Shown: in pieces, positions 16,541 to 25,391 of the stretch
Layout of the letters: each line of letters starts with the position of its first letter
Position numbering within the stretch: the stretch's first letter is position 1
Assembly (NCBI GenBank): GCA_045600105.1
Contig: JAZRXG010000020.1
Location: 1-64,000 of the forward strand
Direction of reading: 5' to 3'
Length of the DNA: 64,000 nucleotides
Source: UBA1206 sp045600105
GTDB lineage: Bacteria > Bacillota > Clostridia > Oscillospirales > CAG-382
The notes under the pieces: generated by a model
Told to the model about the DNA's origin: nothing
Databases searched by the model: none
The model's input: only the letters and a program-made list of their open reading frames with translations
Position numbers and translations under genes: made by a program

Positions 16541-17232
16541 AATTCCGCGTCATAGCCGACATCAGAACGCCTTTCCCCACCAAATTCGGCATACCGCGTC
16601 AGGCGGGACTTGCCGGAAAAGCGAAAGGAAAAATAATTTTCCGTCCTTCATTCCGCTCCGCCGACGCTCTGCGCGGGCTCGACGGATACAGCCATATATG
16701 GCTTATATGGATGTTTTCCGAAAGTGAAAGCGACGGAAGATTCCGTCCCACGGTGAGACCGCCGAGGCTCGGCGGAAATACGAGAATGGGCGTTTTCGCG
16801 ACACGCTCGACCTACCGTCCCAATCCCGTCGCGCTCTCGTGCGTGAAGATCGAAAGCATCGAGTACGACACGCCCGACGGCCCCGTCATCAACGTGTCGG
16901 GCTGTGACCTCATGGACGGCACGCCGATATTCGACATAAAGCCGTATCTGCCGTTCACCGACTGCAGACCAGACGCGAAAAGCGGCTTTGCCGGCGACGT
17001 TTTCTGCCACCGTCTCGACGTGATATTTGACGTTCCCGAAAGAGACCTGCCCGAAAAAGACGTTCTCGAAACGCTCTGCGAGATACTCGCGGAAGATCCG
17101 CGTCCGTCGTATCAGGACGACAGTGAACGCGTCTATGGCTTTGAGTTTGACGGATACGAGATAGGATTCTGCGTGGACGGACAGACTCTAACGGTAAAAA
17201 GAATAAACAAAACAAACGGAGGAGAATCATGA
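16522..17232 (+). CDS. trmO: tRNA N6-methyltransferase TrmO (TsaA family)
   Basis: TrmO methylates N6-threonylcarbamoyladenosine at position 37 of certain tRNAs using SAM. The 236-residue protein shows the family segments TPFPTKFGIPRQAGL, LDGYSHIWLIWMF, GVFATRSTYRPNPVALS and a C-terminal domain. It is somewhat longer at the C-terminus than a bare TsaA domain, as in the E. coli protein. Its place inside a sugar-use operon is odd and probably reflects shared expression rather than a shared pathway. Confidence 0.92.
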   Translation: MDNTSVEFRVIADIRTPFPTKFGIPRQAGLAGKAKGKIIFRPSFRSADALRGLDGYSHIWLIWMFSESESDGRFRPTVRPPRLGGNTRMGVFATRSTYRPNPVALSCVKIESIEYDTPDGPVINVSGCDLMDGTPIFDIKPYLPFTDCRPDAKSGFAGDVFCHRLDVIFDVPERDLPEKDVLETLCEILAEDPRPSYQDDSERVYGFEFDGYEIGFCVDGQTLTVKRINKTNGGES

Positions 17233-19424
17233 TAAAACATTTTCCGGAACAATTCGTTTCATTTGAAGACAGCGGTGTCGCAAGACACCCCGAATACCCG
17301 CTCGTCGGCGAAAACGTCACGGTCGACTGCGCCGTTATCGGAAACGACGGCACCCCCGTGCTCTCACTTCAGCGCGGAGCGGTCGTGCAGACCGTTACGC
17401 CTTCCGTTTTGGGGAAAGGAAGATTCCGCTTTGACCTCGGCTCTTTCGAAAAGCCCTGCAGCGCCGTATACAGCATTGAATGCGGGAACGAAAAGACGAA
17501 GGATTACGTTCTTCCCGTCTGCACCGAAAAAGAATATACCTCTTTCTCTTCCCTTTTCTTACGTGAAGACGGTGTCTGCGCCGACCTCGGCGGCGGGCTT
17601 ATGATGACCTTTGCCAAGGGAAAAGGCTTTGAAGCGAACTGCGTTTACGGCAAAGCGTGCGGCTCGCCCATAACCGCTTATTCAACGCGTATCGGGAGCA
17701 AGACCTTCTCCGCCGACGCAAAAGGGCTCTGGAAGGTCACCGAAGACGGAAAGACCCTTCTTGACGTAAAGGGCATAAAAGTCGTATCCGACAAGGACGG
17801 CAAGGTCGTTTCGACTGAAATCAAAATGGACGTTCCCTGCTCGCACGTTTTCGGAACGGGCGAAAGATTCGACACGGTCGATCAGATAGGCAAAGGAACT
17901 TCGGGGCTCGTTGAGGAAAGATGCTTCTATCAGGAGGAAGTCACCTACATTCCCATCCCGTTCTTCTTCACCGACACCGGCATCGGATATTATTGCAACG
18001 GCACCGTACCCGCCGCGATGAACTTCGGCATCCCCTTCACGATTAAACGCGAAGCCGACGGAAACACGATATTCAACGACGTCATCCTCTGCGGAACGCC
18101 CTCCGACGTGCTTTCCGCCTATTATTCCTACAGCGGCTCCCCCGCGCTTCCTCCCGACTGGACCTTCGGTGTCTGGGTATCCGCCAACGGCTGGAACAGG
18201 ACTGAGGAAGTATACGAAGTATTGGAAGAAATGGACAAGAACGATTACCCCGCGTCGGTACTCGTGCTTGAACCGTGGAGCGACGAAAAGACCTACCGCG
18301 TCTGGGACCCCGTCAGATTCGCGGGTCACGAGCAGATGATGAAGGACGTGAGGGCAAAAGGGCTCCACGTCGTTCTGTGGCAGATCTCCACGATACACAA
18401 CAGCCGTCCGGGCAGAGTATGCGACGACGAGATCGAATCGCTCGAGCACGGCTATCACATAAAGAACGCCGACGGCACTCCGTTCCGCATACCCGACGGC
18501 TGGTGCAAGGACTCGATGGTAGTCGACTTCACCAACCCCGAAGCGGTGAAATGGTGGTTCGGAACGAGAAAGCATCTGCTTGACGAGGGAGTCGAGGGCT
18601 TCAAGACCGACGGCGGCGAATATCTGCTCGACAAGACCGTGCGTCTTTACGACGGCACGAGCGGACTCGCGGCACGCAACAAGCACCCCGTGCAGTATCA
18701 GAAAGCATATCACGATTTCTTCAAGGAAAACGGCGTGAACGGCGTGATATTCAGCCGTTCCGGCTACGCGGGCTCGCAGTGCTCGCCCATGCACTGGGCA
18801 GGCGACCAGTCGAGCGAGTGGAGAGAGCTCAGAGGACAGTACACGGCGGGAATTTCCGCGGGACTTTCGGGACTCATCTTCTGGGGATTCGACATCGGCT
18901 CTCTCGGCGGCCCGCTTCCCGATAAAGAGCTTTACATACGTTCAACGTCGCTCGCGTGCTTCTGCCCCGTGATGCAGTGGCACTCGATGGTAATGCCCGA
19001 CCAGCTCGCGCCCCGTCTCAACAAGGCGGAGTACAACGACCGTTCCCCCTGGAACCTCGCGCGTCAGTTCAACGACGACGGGATACTCACCGCCGCAACT
19101 TATTACGCAAAGCTCAGATATACCCTTATGCCCTATATCATTGAAGAAGCAAAGAACTGCGTTGAGACTTCGCGTCCGCTGATGGCTCACCTCTGCTTCG
19201 ACTTCGCGGACGACGAAAAAGCGTGGAAGACGAACGATGAGTATATGTTCGGCAGATCCCTCCTCGTCGCCCCCGTCATCGACAAGGGCGTCACCTCAAG
19301 GGACGTTTATCTCCCCGACGGCGAATGGGAGGATTTCTTCACTCACGAAAAGATAAGCGGCGGAAAGACCTTCAAAGTCGACTGCCCGTTTGACAAGATC
19401 CCCGTATACAAGAGGATAAAATGA
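17229..19424 (+). CDS. GH31 family alpha-glycosidase (alpha-xylosidase-like)
   Basis: This 731-residue enzyme belongs to glycoside hydrolase family 31, which releases alpha-linked glucose or xylose from glycans. The N-terminal part (about 1-230) is beta-rich. The (beta/alpha)8 barrel carries FGVWVSANGWN, the nucleophile Asp461 in GFKTDGGEY and the likely acid/base Asp526 in HWAGDQSSEW. A C-terminal beta domain follows. It has no signal peptide, so it acts on imported oligosaccharides. GGAGG precedes the ATG, and the neighbouring genes overlap by four bases on both sides. YicI-type alpha-xylosidases are the closest match I recall, but specificity is not proven. Confidence 0.9.
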   Translation: MIKHFPEQFVSFEDSGVARHPEYPLVGENVTVDCAVIGNDGTPVLSLQRGAVVQTVTPSVLGKGRFRFDLGSFEKPCSAVYSIECGNEKTKDYVLPVCTEKEYTSFSSLFLREDGVCADLGGGLMMTFAKGKGFEANCVYGKACGSPITAYSTRIGSKTFSADAKGLWKVTEDGKTLLDVKGIKVVSDKDGKVVSTEIKMDVPCSHVFGTGERFDTVDQIGKGTSGLVEERCFYQEEVTYIPIPFFFTDTGIGYYCNGTVPAAMNFGIPFTIKREADGNTIFNDVILCGTPSDVLSAYYSYSGSPALPPDWTFGVWVSANGWNRTEEVYEVLEEMDKNDYPASVLVLEPWSDEKTYRVWDPVRFAGHEQMMKDVRAKGLHVVLWQISTIHNSRPGRVCDDEIESLEHGYHIKNADGTPFRIPDGWCKDSMVVDFTNPEAVKWWFGTRKHLLDEGVEGFKTDGGEYLLDKTVRLYDGTSGLAARNKHPVQYQKAYHDFFKENGVNGVIFSRSGYAGSQCSPMHWAGDQSSEWRELRGQYTAGISAGLSGLIFWGFDIGSLGGPLPDKELYIRSTSLACFCPVMQWHSMVMPDQLAPRLNKAEYNDRSPWNLARQFNDDGILTAATYYAKLRYTLMPYIIEEAKNCVETSRPLMAHLCFDFADDEKAWKTNDEYMFGRSLLVAPVIDKGVTSRDVYLPDGEWEDFFTHEKISGGKTFKVDCPFDKIPVYKRIK

Positions 19425-20932
19425 TGAGGAAACGTGTTTTGTGCCTCGTTCTTCTCGCGTTTTTCATCATGGGTCTCGCGTCGTGCGGTGAAAGCGGCGG
19501 AAGCGAAACGAGCGAAAAAGCCGAGGAATCGAGCGAAGTGACCGTTCCGCCCACGGTATACACCGTCGTCTACGCGAAAGCGTACGGCTCTTACGCCGAA
19601 AGCGTCGCGGACGCGGTAAAAGAGGCGTCGGGACTTGAATTCGAGTGCGTGCAGTACGCCGGAGGCGAAACGCCCGAAAACTCCATAATCATCGGCGACG
19701 TTGCCGACGGAGTCGGTTCGACCCTTTCGAAAGGGCTGAACGACAAGGATTACGGCATCAAAAAAGAAAACGGCAGGATTTATCTCTATTCGGGCGTCAA
19801 GAAGACGATGCAGTACTGCGTTGACTTCTTCGTTTCCGAATACGTCGGCGAAAGAGGTGTATCAGACGACGTGAAGGATGTTTTTTACGACCACGCCTAT
19901 CCGCTTGAGAATCACACCGTCAACGGCGTGTCTCTCGGCGAATTCAAGATAATCTACGCCGACACCAAAAACGAAGCCAAGTACGCGGATGCTGCCGCCG
20001 ACTTCAAAAGTTATCTCAAGGAAGAGGGCGCGTTCAAAACGGTAGCGGCAAACAGTCAGAGGGCAGAGACCGATCATGAGATAATACTCGGCGTCGTCAC
20101 GGAACGCGAACTCACCAAAGACGAAAAAGAAAACAAATTCGCCTACAACGCCTACAAAGTGACCGTGTCGGGCGGCAAAGTCGCCGTCGTGGGCAACAAC
20201 GCCGTCGCCGTATGGCACGGACTGATGGCGTTCCTTGAAGCTTTCGACGAAAACGGAAGCATCACCGACACCGTCATCGAAGGAACGTGCGACATCGTGA
20301 AGGTGTCCTGCGTGGGCGACTCGATAACCGAGGGCGGCAACTCGTCCGACCCGTACAGCATGACCTATCCCGTGTATCTCCAGCGTATGCTCGGCTGGGA
20401 CTACCTCGTCAAGAATCACGGTCACAGCGGTTATTCCGTTGTCTTCACCGACGAATACAGCTACACCAAGAGCGACAGATTCATGCTCGCCAAGGCGTTC
20501 AAACCCGACGTCGTGATATATATGCTCGGCACCAACGACTGCAACCCCGGACAGGCCTACAAGAGCTGGGACGACGGCAAGCGCGAGGCGCGTTATATCG
20601 AAGACACCGACAGATACTTCGACGCCTTCATCAAAGCCAACGAAAACGTACAGATCTTCGTCTGCATCCCTCCGACGCTCTGCTATTCCACCGTATGGCC
20701 GTGGGAGGAATGGGCGAAGCGCATCACCGAGCACACCAGAATACTCAACGAACAGATAGCGCTTTCTCACGGTTACCCCATCGTGGATATGTATTCCTGG
20801 TCAGTCGAGCATCCCGAGGTCTTCCCCGACGGTCTGCACCCCAAGGACGGCTCGTACAAGGACTACGCTCAAAGAGTTTACGACGAGATCATCGGCGTCA
20901 TCAAAACGCCCGCCGACCTCGACAATAAATAA
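19421..20932 (+). CDS. SGNH/GDSL-type hydrolase lipoprotein
   Basis: The 503-residue protein begins with a lipoprotein signal (lipid Cys in LASCGES). A domain follows at about 45-280 that resembles the N-terminal alpha/beta domain of GH67/GH20-type enzymes. The C-terminal part (about 290-495) is a SGNH hydrolase with VGDSITEGG (block I Ser), GTNDC (block III) and PDGLHPKDGSY with the catalytic Asp/His pair. It probably removes acetyl or other ester groups from glycans at the cell surface. It overlaps the GH31 gene, which supports a shared polysaccharide substrate. Confidence 0.87.
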   Translation: MMRKRVLCLVLLAFFIMGLASCGESGGSETSEKAEESSEVTVPPTVYTVVYAKAYGSYAESVADAVKEASGLEFECVQYAGGETPENSIIIGDVADGVGSTLSKGLNDKDYGIKKENGRIYLYSGVKKTMQYCVDFFVSEYVGERGVSDDVKDVFYDHAYPLENHTVNGVSLGEFKIIYADTKNEAKYADAAADFKSYLKEEGAFKTVAANSQRAETDHEIILGVVTERELTKDEKENKFAYNAYKVTVSGGKVAVVGNNAVAVWHGLMAFLEAFDENGSITDTVIEGTCDIVKVSCVGDSITEGGNSSDPYSMTYPVYLQRMLGWDYLVKNHGHSGYSVVFTDEYSYTKSDRFMLAKAFKPDVVIYMLGTNDCNPGQAYKSWDDGKREARYIEDTDRYFDAFIKANENVQIFVCIPPTLCYSTVWPWEEWAKRITEHTRILNEQIALSHGYPIVDMYSWSVEHPEVFPDGLHPKDGSYKDYAQRVYDEIIGVIKTPADLDNK

Positions 20933-20947
20933 AAAAGGAGAAACATC

Positions 20948-22420
20948 ATGAAAGCAAAGGTATATTCCGTTCTTCTCATCTGCGCGATGCTCCTAGTTTT
21001 CTGCGTTTCGTGCAGTGAAAAAGCCCCCGAAGAATCCAAAGCCGTGTCGGAAGCGGGTACCGTTTCGGCTGCCGAATCGCTCCCCGAAGAGAGCTCCGCC
21101 GAGGAATCGAGCGAAGACGAGTTCTACGACGGTCTTCCCGACGTCAATTTCGACCGCGATTTCACCATTCTTCAGAGGACCGAGTACAAGTATGAGTTCG
21201 CCGAAGACGAGCAGGCGAGCGAAAAGGTCAACACCCTCATCGCCGAAAGAAACAGACTCGTCGAAAACCGTTTCGGCGTAAGGATCAAAACCATCGAACA
21301 GAACGGCGCCTGGGGCGTTCACGAAGATTTCATGAACTACGTCAGGAACACCGTCAACGGCAGCACCGCCGACTATCAGCTCATCGCCGGCTACGCCGCC
21401 ATCACCCCGTCGCTCGTATACGACGGACTGTTCGTCAACTGGCACGAGGTCGAGCACATCAACCTCGACAAAAAATGGTGGTCGCAGGACTTCATCAGCG
21501 AAATGTCCATCAACAACAATCTCTATATGATCACCGGCGACATTGCCATCACGATGTGGGAAGCGATGTACTGCATGTTCTTCAACAAGGACCTTGCCGC
21601 CGCCAACAACCTTGAGCTTTACGACATGGTACGCGAAGGCAAATGGACGTTCGACGCGATGCACCAGATAATCAAGGACACCTATATCCCCGTCGATGAT
21701 CCCGAAAGCCGCGTTTACGGCTACTGCACCGCGTTCACCACGCAGGTAGACGTATATCAGGACGCGTTTGACATCCCCGTTACCGAAAAGGACGGAAACG
21801 GCAGACCTTATTTCACCATCAACCAGGAAAAGACCCAGAACGCGCTTGAAATGATAAACAGCCTCGTCAACGGCACCGATTATTCCAAGTTCTTCGCCGT
21901 GGGCGCCGATGAATGCAAAGTATTCTTCGGTCAGGGCAAATCGCTCTTCAGCCCGCTTCCTCTCGGATACGGCACCGACCTGCAGTCCTACGACGTCGAG
22001 TACGGCATTCTTCCTATGCCCAAATACAACGAGGAACAGGACGCGTATCATTCCACCTGCTCCGACTTCTATTCCGTATTCGCCATTCCTCTCACGGCTG
22101 CCGACGACACCGATTTCATCGGCACGATAACCGAGGCGCTCTGCGTTGAGTCCTCGCGCTCCGTTATTCCCGAATACTACAACCTCGTTCTCAAGACCAG
22201 AAACACGAGCGACGACGACTCCGCCGAAATGATCGAGACCGTCAGAGCCGGACTGCTCTGCAACTTCGGCTATCTCTATTCCTACACCCTCGATTGGCCC
22301 GCTCATCAGCTCAACATCTGCGTCAACAACAAAACGGGCAGCTTCTCGACCAACTGGCAATCCAAGGAATCGATGTTCGAAATCAACCTCGAGCACGAGC
22401 TTGAAGCTTATTTCAACTGA
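20948..22420 (+). CDS. Extracellular solute-binding lipoprotein (sugar ABC type)
   Basis: The 490-residue product has a lipoprotein signal (FCVSCSE), an acidic Ser/Glu linker and a family 1 periplasmic-binding fold, with MYCMFFNKDLAAANNLE and GKWTFDAMHQII as typical segments. It should bind an oligosaccharide for ABC import. No permease or ATPase gene is present in the operon, so it must use components encoded elsewhere. AAGGAG precedes the ATG. It is the last gene before a strong terminator. Confidence 0.85.
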   Translation: MKAKVYSVLLICAMLLVFCVSCSEKAPEESKAVSEAGTVSAAESLPEESSAEESSEDEFYDGLPDVNFDRDFTILQRTEYKYEFAEDEQASEKVNTLIAERNRLVENRFGVRIKTIEQNGAWGVHEDFMNYVRNTVNGSTADYQLIAGYAAITPSLVYDGLFVNWHEVEHINLDKKWWSQDFISEMSINNNLYMITGDIAITMWEAMYCMFFNKDLAAANNLELYDMVREGKWTFDAMHQIIKDTYIPVDDPESRVYGYCTAFTTQVDVYQDAFDIPVTEKDGNGRPYFTINQEKTQNALEMINSLVNGTDYSKFFAVGADECKVFFGQGKSLFSPLPLGYGTDLQSYDVEYGILPMPKYNEEQDAYHSTCSDFYSVFAIPLTAADDTDFIGTITEALCVESSRSVIPEYYNLVLKTRNTSDDDSAEMIETVRAGLLCNFGYLYSYTLDWPAHQLNICVNNKTGSFSTNWQSKESMFEINLEHELEAYFN

Positions 22421-22437
22421 CAGAAAACAAAGCAATT

Positions 22438-22468
22438 CCGCGGTGCGTTTGCACCGCGGTTTTTGTTT
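22438..22468 (+). terminator. Rho-independent terminator of the six-gene operon
   Basis: A perfect 9-bp stem (CCGCGGTGC/GCACCGCGG) with a GTTT loop is followed by TTTTTG. Confidence 0.9.
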
Positions 22469-22475
22469 TATGCTC

Positions 22476-22504
22476 TTGACAAAATCGCCGTCATATGCTA
22501 CAAT
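22476..22504 (+). promoter_or_regulatory. SigA promoter for the TetR gene
   Basis: TTGACA (22476-22481) and TACAAT (22499-22504) are separated by exactly 17 bases. The operator-like repeats begin at the last base of the -10 box. Confidence 0.8.
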
Positions 22505-22534
22505 GCGCAACAGTCGTTGCGCAACACTTGTTGC
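22504..22534. promoter_or_regulatory. Two tandem palindromes, probable TetR operators
   Basis: The first inverted repeat is TGCGCAAC-AGTC-GTTGCGCA (22504-22523) and the second is GCAACA-CT-TGTTGC (22521-22534). They lie between the -10 box and the ribosome binding site of the TetR gene, where a bound repressor would block transcription. Autoregulation is inferred from position. Confidence 0.7.
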
Positions 22535-22547
22535 AAAGGAGAAAGAA

Positions 22548-23210
22548 ATGCCGCCGAAACCCAAACACACAAAAGACGAAATCATCAACGCCGCTTTGAA
22601 AATTGCAAGCCTGAACGGACTCGACAACGTCAAAGCCCGCGACGTGGGAGAATATCTCTGCTGCTCTTCGCGCCCGATATTCACGTTTTTCGAGAATATG
22701 GACGAGCTGAAAAAGTCAGTACGCGCAAAGGCTTTCGAGCTTTTTCATTCGTATACCAACATTGCCGACGGTTATACCCCGTCGTTCAAAATGCGCGGAA
22801 TGCAGATGATAAGGTTCGCGAAAGACGAACCGCATCTGTTCCGCATGCTGTTTATGACGCGCGGTGACGAAAAGCCGCTTGACGTATACATAAAAGAACG
22901 TATGTCGGGCTTTGAAAAAGACGTCGACGGCATCGTCAGCCTGTACGGCGTCACGCGCAGGGACGCCGAGCGCGTGTTCGGTCAGCTCTGGGTACACGCC
23001 TACGGTATATGCGCGCTGTGCGTCGCGGGTGCGTGTGAGATCACCGAAAACGATTTTGCCCGTATGCTCGGCGAAAGCTTTGAAAGCGAGATGCTGTTCA
23101 TCAAAAACGGCACGCGTTCCCTTGCCGACAGGCTGCCGAAGCCGAACTTCTCGGATGAAGCCGCGGCAATGTCGCGCCCGTTTACCGAAATCGCGGAGGA
23201 AGAAAAATGA
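22548..23210 (+). CDS. TetR-family transcriptional regulator
   Basis: The 220-residue protein has a TetR-type N-terminal DNA-binding domain (KDEIINAALKIASLNGL, then DVGEYLCCSSRPIFTFFENM at about 28-50). The helical ligand-binding domain has a WHG-like region (GQLWVHAYGICALCVAGAC). The ATG at 22548 follows AAAGGAGAAAGAA; the longer upstream frame runs through the promoter and is not real. It overlaps a tiny membrane-protein gene by four bases, which may be its target. The ligand is unknown. Confidence 0.88.
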   Translation: MPPKPKHTKDEIINAALKIASLNGLDNVKARDVGEYLCCSSRPIFTFFENMDELKKSVRAKAFELFHSYTNIADGYTPSFKMRGMQMIRFAKDEPHLFRMLFMTRGDEKPLDVYIKERMSGFEKDVDGIVSLYGVTRRDAERVFGQLWVHAYGICALCVAGACEITENDFARMLGESFESEMLFIKNGTRSLADRLPKPNFSDEAAAMSRPFTEIAEEEK

Positions 23211-23344
23211 AAAAGAAAATCATAATCGCTCTCATCGTCATCGCGGCTCTTTTCGCGCTTTCCGTTGCCGCCTACCTCATATATCTGCTCATCACCTTCG
23301 TCATCCCCGTCGCGCCGAAACTGATATTCTCTTTTCTTAAATAA
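23207..23344 (+). CDS. 45-residue single-span membrane protein
   Basis: The frame starts at the ATGA overlapping the TetR stop, with GGAGGAAGAAAA before it. The product has a basic start (MKKKIIIALIVIAALFALSV) and a long hydrophobic stretch to about residue 33, ending in PKLIFSFLK. Coupling to the regulator and the good ribosome binding site argue that it is translated. No family was recognised. Confidence 0.55.
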   Translation: MKKKIIIALIVIAALFALSVAAYLIYLLITFVIPVAPKLIFSFLK

Positions 23345-23381
23345 TTATGCAAAAATCACAAGAATAAATTATGTATTTTTG

Positions 23382-23410
23382 TTGACAAACCGCGTGACGT
23401 ATGGTATACT
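23382..23410 (+). promoter_or_regulatory. SigA promoter for the riboswitch-glyA transcript
   Basis: TTGACA (23382-23387) and TATACT (23405-23410) are separated by 17 bases, just upstream of the aptamer. Confidence 0.85.
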
Positions 23411-23425
23411 ACACGCAAGTTTTAA

Positions 23426-23506
23426 AAGCAAGTCCCCTGCTACCGACGGATAATCGCGGAGCACCGCGAAGGAACGGGGTGACTTTTAACGCCGACCGTC
23501 TGGGCA
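23426..23506 (+). ncRNA. ZTP (pfl) riboswitch aptamer
   Basis: The hallmark 3' segment GCCGACCGTCTGGGCA (23491-23506) matches the conserved P3 region of ZTP/ZMP riboswitches. The 5' half has a P1-like pairing (AGTCCCC against GGGGTGACT) and an internal hairpin (TCGCGG/CCGCGA, 23454-23469) after the conserved ACCGACGG-type strand. ZTP riboswitches sense the folate-stress alarmone and commonly precede glyA and other one-carbon genes, as here. The family call rests on recalled consensus and gene context. Confidence 0.85.
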
Positions 23507-23546
23507 CGCTTGAACCGTCTGTTCAAACGCGCCCATTTTATTTTCA
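23502..23546 (+). terminator. Riboswitch-controlled terminator before glyA
   Basis: The stem contains GGGC/GCCC and TTGAAC/GTTCAA and is followed by TTTTATTTT. Its 5' arm shares GGGC with the end of the aptamer, so ligand-stabilised aptamer folding should prevent terminator formation. That gives an ON switch at high ZTP. Confidence 0.75.
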
Positions 23547-23573
23547 AAAATCCAAAAAGACGAGGGAAAAAGA

Positions 23574-24809
23574 ATGAACTTTTTTGAAGAACTGAAAAAC
23601 TACGACATCGAGGTCGCTTCCGCCTGCGACGCCGAGCTTATGCGTCAGCGTCACAACATCGAACTCATCGCAAGCGAAAACATCGTTTCCAAAGCGGTGC
23701 TGCTCGCCGCCGGCGGAGTGCTCACCAACAAATACGCCGAGGGCTACCCTTCCAAACGCTACTACGGCGGCTGCCAGTGCGTTGACGTTGTGGAAGAGAT
23801 CGCCAGAGAACGTGCCAAGAAGCTCTTCGGCGCGGAACACGCCAACGTTCAGCCTCACTGCGGCGCAAGCGCAAACCTCGCCGTTTTCTTTGCCCTTCTC
23901 AATCCGGGCGACACCGTCATGGGCATGAACCTTCAGCAGGGCGGCCACCTTTCGCACGGTTCCCCCGTCAACATCTCGGGCAAATATTTCAACGTCGTTC
24001 CCTACGGCGTTGACCCCGTTACCGAGCGCATCGACTACGATGAAATGCTTCGCATCGCCAAGGAATGCCGTCCCAAGCTCATTGTCGTCGGCGCAAGCGC
24101 CTATTCGCGCATAATCGACTTCCCCCGCTGCAGGGAGATCGCCGATGAAGTCGGCGCCTACCTTATGGTAGACATGGCTCACATCGCGGGTCTCGTCGCC
24201 GCGGGCGTACATCCCTCCCCCGTTCCCTACGCCGACGTCGTCACCACCACCACTCACAAAACGCTCCGCGGTCCCCGCGGCGGCATGATTTTGTGCAAAG
24301 AATCCCTTGCCAAAGCCATCGACAAAGCCATCTTCCCCGGCACTCAGGGCGGTCCCCTCATGCACATCATCGCGGCTAAAGCCGTCGCTCTCGGCGAAGC
24401 AATGACCGATGAATTCAAGGCTTACGCTTCTCAGATAGTTTCCAACGCTTCCGTCCTCTGCTCGTCCCTCATGGAACGCGGCATCGACATCGTTTCCGGC
24501 GGTACCGACAACCACCTCATGCTGCTCAAGCTCATAAAGAACAACATTTCCGGCAAAGAGCTCGAGGCAAGACTTGACGAGGTGCACATCACCGCCAACA
24601 AGAACACCGTTCCCAACGACCCCGCAAGCCCCTTCGTAACGAGCGGACTCCGCATCGGCACTCCCGCGGTCACGACCCGCGGCTTCAGGGAACCCGAAAT
24701 GAAGCTCATCGCCGACTGGATAAGCGACATCATCGAAGACTACGAAGGCTGCAAAGCCCGCATTTCCGACGAAGTACAGTCGCTCTGCGAACAGTTCCCC
24801 ATTTATTGA
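23574..24809 (+). CDS. glyA: Serine hydroxymethyltransferase
   Basis: GlyA interconverts serine plus tetrahydrofolate with glycine plus methylene-tetrahydrofolate, supplying one-carbon units for purine and thymidylate synthesis. The 411-residue PLP enzyme has the N-terminal IELIASENIVSKAV and GYPSKRYYGGCQ segments, the cofactor Lys in TTTTHKTLRGPRGG (about residue 227) and GLRIGTPAVTTRG near the end. Its length is normal. An upstream ZTP riboswitch links expression to folate and purine state. Confidence 0.98.
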   Translation: MNFFEELKNYDIEVASACDAELMRQRHNIELIASENIVSKAVLLAAGGVLTNKYAEGYPSKRYYGGCQCVDVVEEIARERAKKLFGAEHANVQPHCGASANLAVFFALLNPGDTVMGMNLQQGGHLSHGSPVNISGKYFNVVPYGVDPVTERIDYDEMLRIAKECRPKLIVVGASAYSRIIDFPRCREIADEVGAYLMVDMAHIAGLVAAGVHPSPVPYADVVTTTTHKTLRGPRGGMILCKESLAKAIDKAIFPGTQGGPLMHIIAAKAVALGEAMTDEFKAYASQIVSNASVLCSSLMERGIDIVSGGTDNHLMLLKLIKNNISGKELEARLDEVHITANKNTVPNDPASPFVTSGLRIGTPAVTTRGFREPEMKLIADWISDIIEDYEGCKARISDEVQSLCEQFPIY

Positions 24810-24843
24810 CTCCCCATTTATTGACCAAGTAAAAAAACATAAT

Positions 24844-24870
24844 AAAAAAGCCGCATACGCGGCTTTTTTG
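24844..24870. terminator. Bidirectional terminator between glyA and the 24885 gene
   Basis: AAAAAAGCCGC, loop ATAC, then GCGGCTTTTTT. Symmetric A- and T-runs allow use by both convergent genes. Confidence 0.88.
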
Positions 24871-24884
24871 ATTTTTTATTCAGT

Positions 24885-25361
24885 TTACTGCTTATCTTGT
24901 TTTTCGAAAACGTAGCTCATATCGATATGAATGGTGATGCCTTCCGATACAACGTCTCCTCTGACTACCCATTCGATCGTATCGTCATTTTTGATAAGAA
25001 CGAATTCCCCGTTTTTCATGGTTTTGTCATTGGCAGCTTCTTCGTAAAAACCTTTATCTTTAATAACGATCTCATTTTCTTCAAGAGTGTAGCCGTATTT
25101 ATCGGTTTTTTCGCCCGTCTTTTTGAAAGAAATCTTCTTGGATCCAAGCACGATGGACACATCTTCAAATTCTTCGGTCGGGAAGCTCTCAACGATGGCG
25201 CTTCTGAGTTCAGCGGTATAGTCCTCTCCGCCGATCGTGATTTTGTTGATCTTGATCGAATCGAATTCGTACAAATCACCGTCTTCACCGCAGGAAATGA
25301 GCGTGAATGCGCAGGACAGCATCATTACGACGCAGAGGATGAGGGATAATGCTTTTTTCAT
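24885..25361 (-). CDS. Lipoprotein of unknown function
   Basis: The 158-residue protein has a lipoprotein signal (FTLISCGED, lipid Cys near residue 25). A small domain follows rich in Lys and Glu, with repeated KINKITIG-like and IVIKDKGFYEE strands suggesting a beta-rich fold. It should be anchored outside the membrane. It is monocistronic, with its own promoter and a shared terminator, and was not recognised. Confidence 0.72.
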   Translation of the reverse strand: MKKALSLILCVVMMLSCAFTLISCGEDGDLYEFDSIKINKITIGGEDYTAELRSAIVESFPTEEFEDVSIVLGSKKISFKKTGEKTDKYGYTLEENEIVIKDKGFYEEAANDKTMKNGEFVLIKNDDTIEWVVRGDVVSEGITIHIDMSYVFEKQDKQ

Positions 25362-25391
25362 AATTCTTCTCCTTTATACTATGATAAATGC

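Noticed and set aside
22401..22547. Upstream extension of the TetR frame
   Set aside because: It would run through a terminator, a consensus promoter and the operator repeats. The ATG at 22548 has a proper ribosome binding site and gives a normal TetR N-terminus.
23411..23573. Tetrahydrofolate riboswitch before glyA
   Set aside because: The sequence matches the ZTP 3' signature (GCCGACCGTCTGGGC) instead, and the pairing layout of the tetrahydrofolate class was not found.
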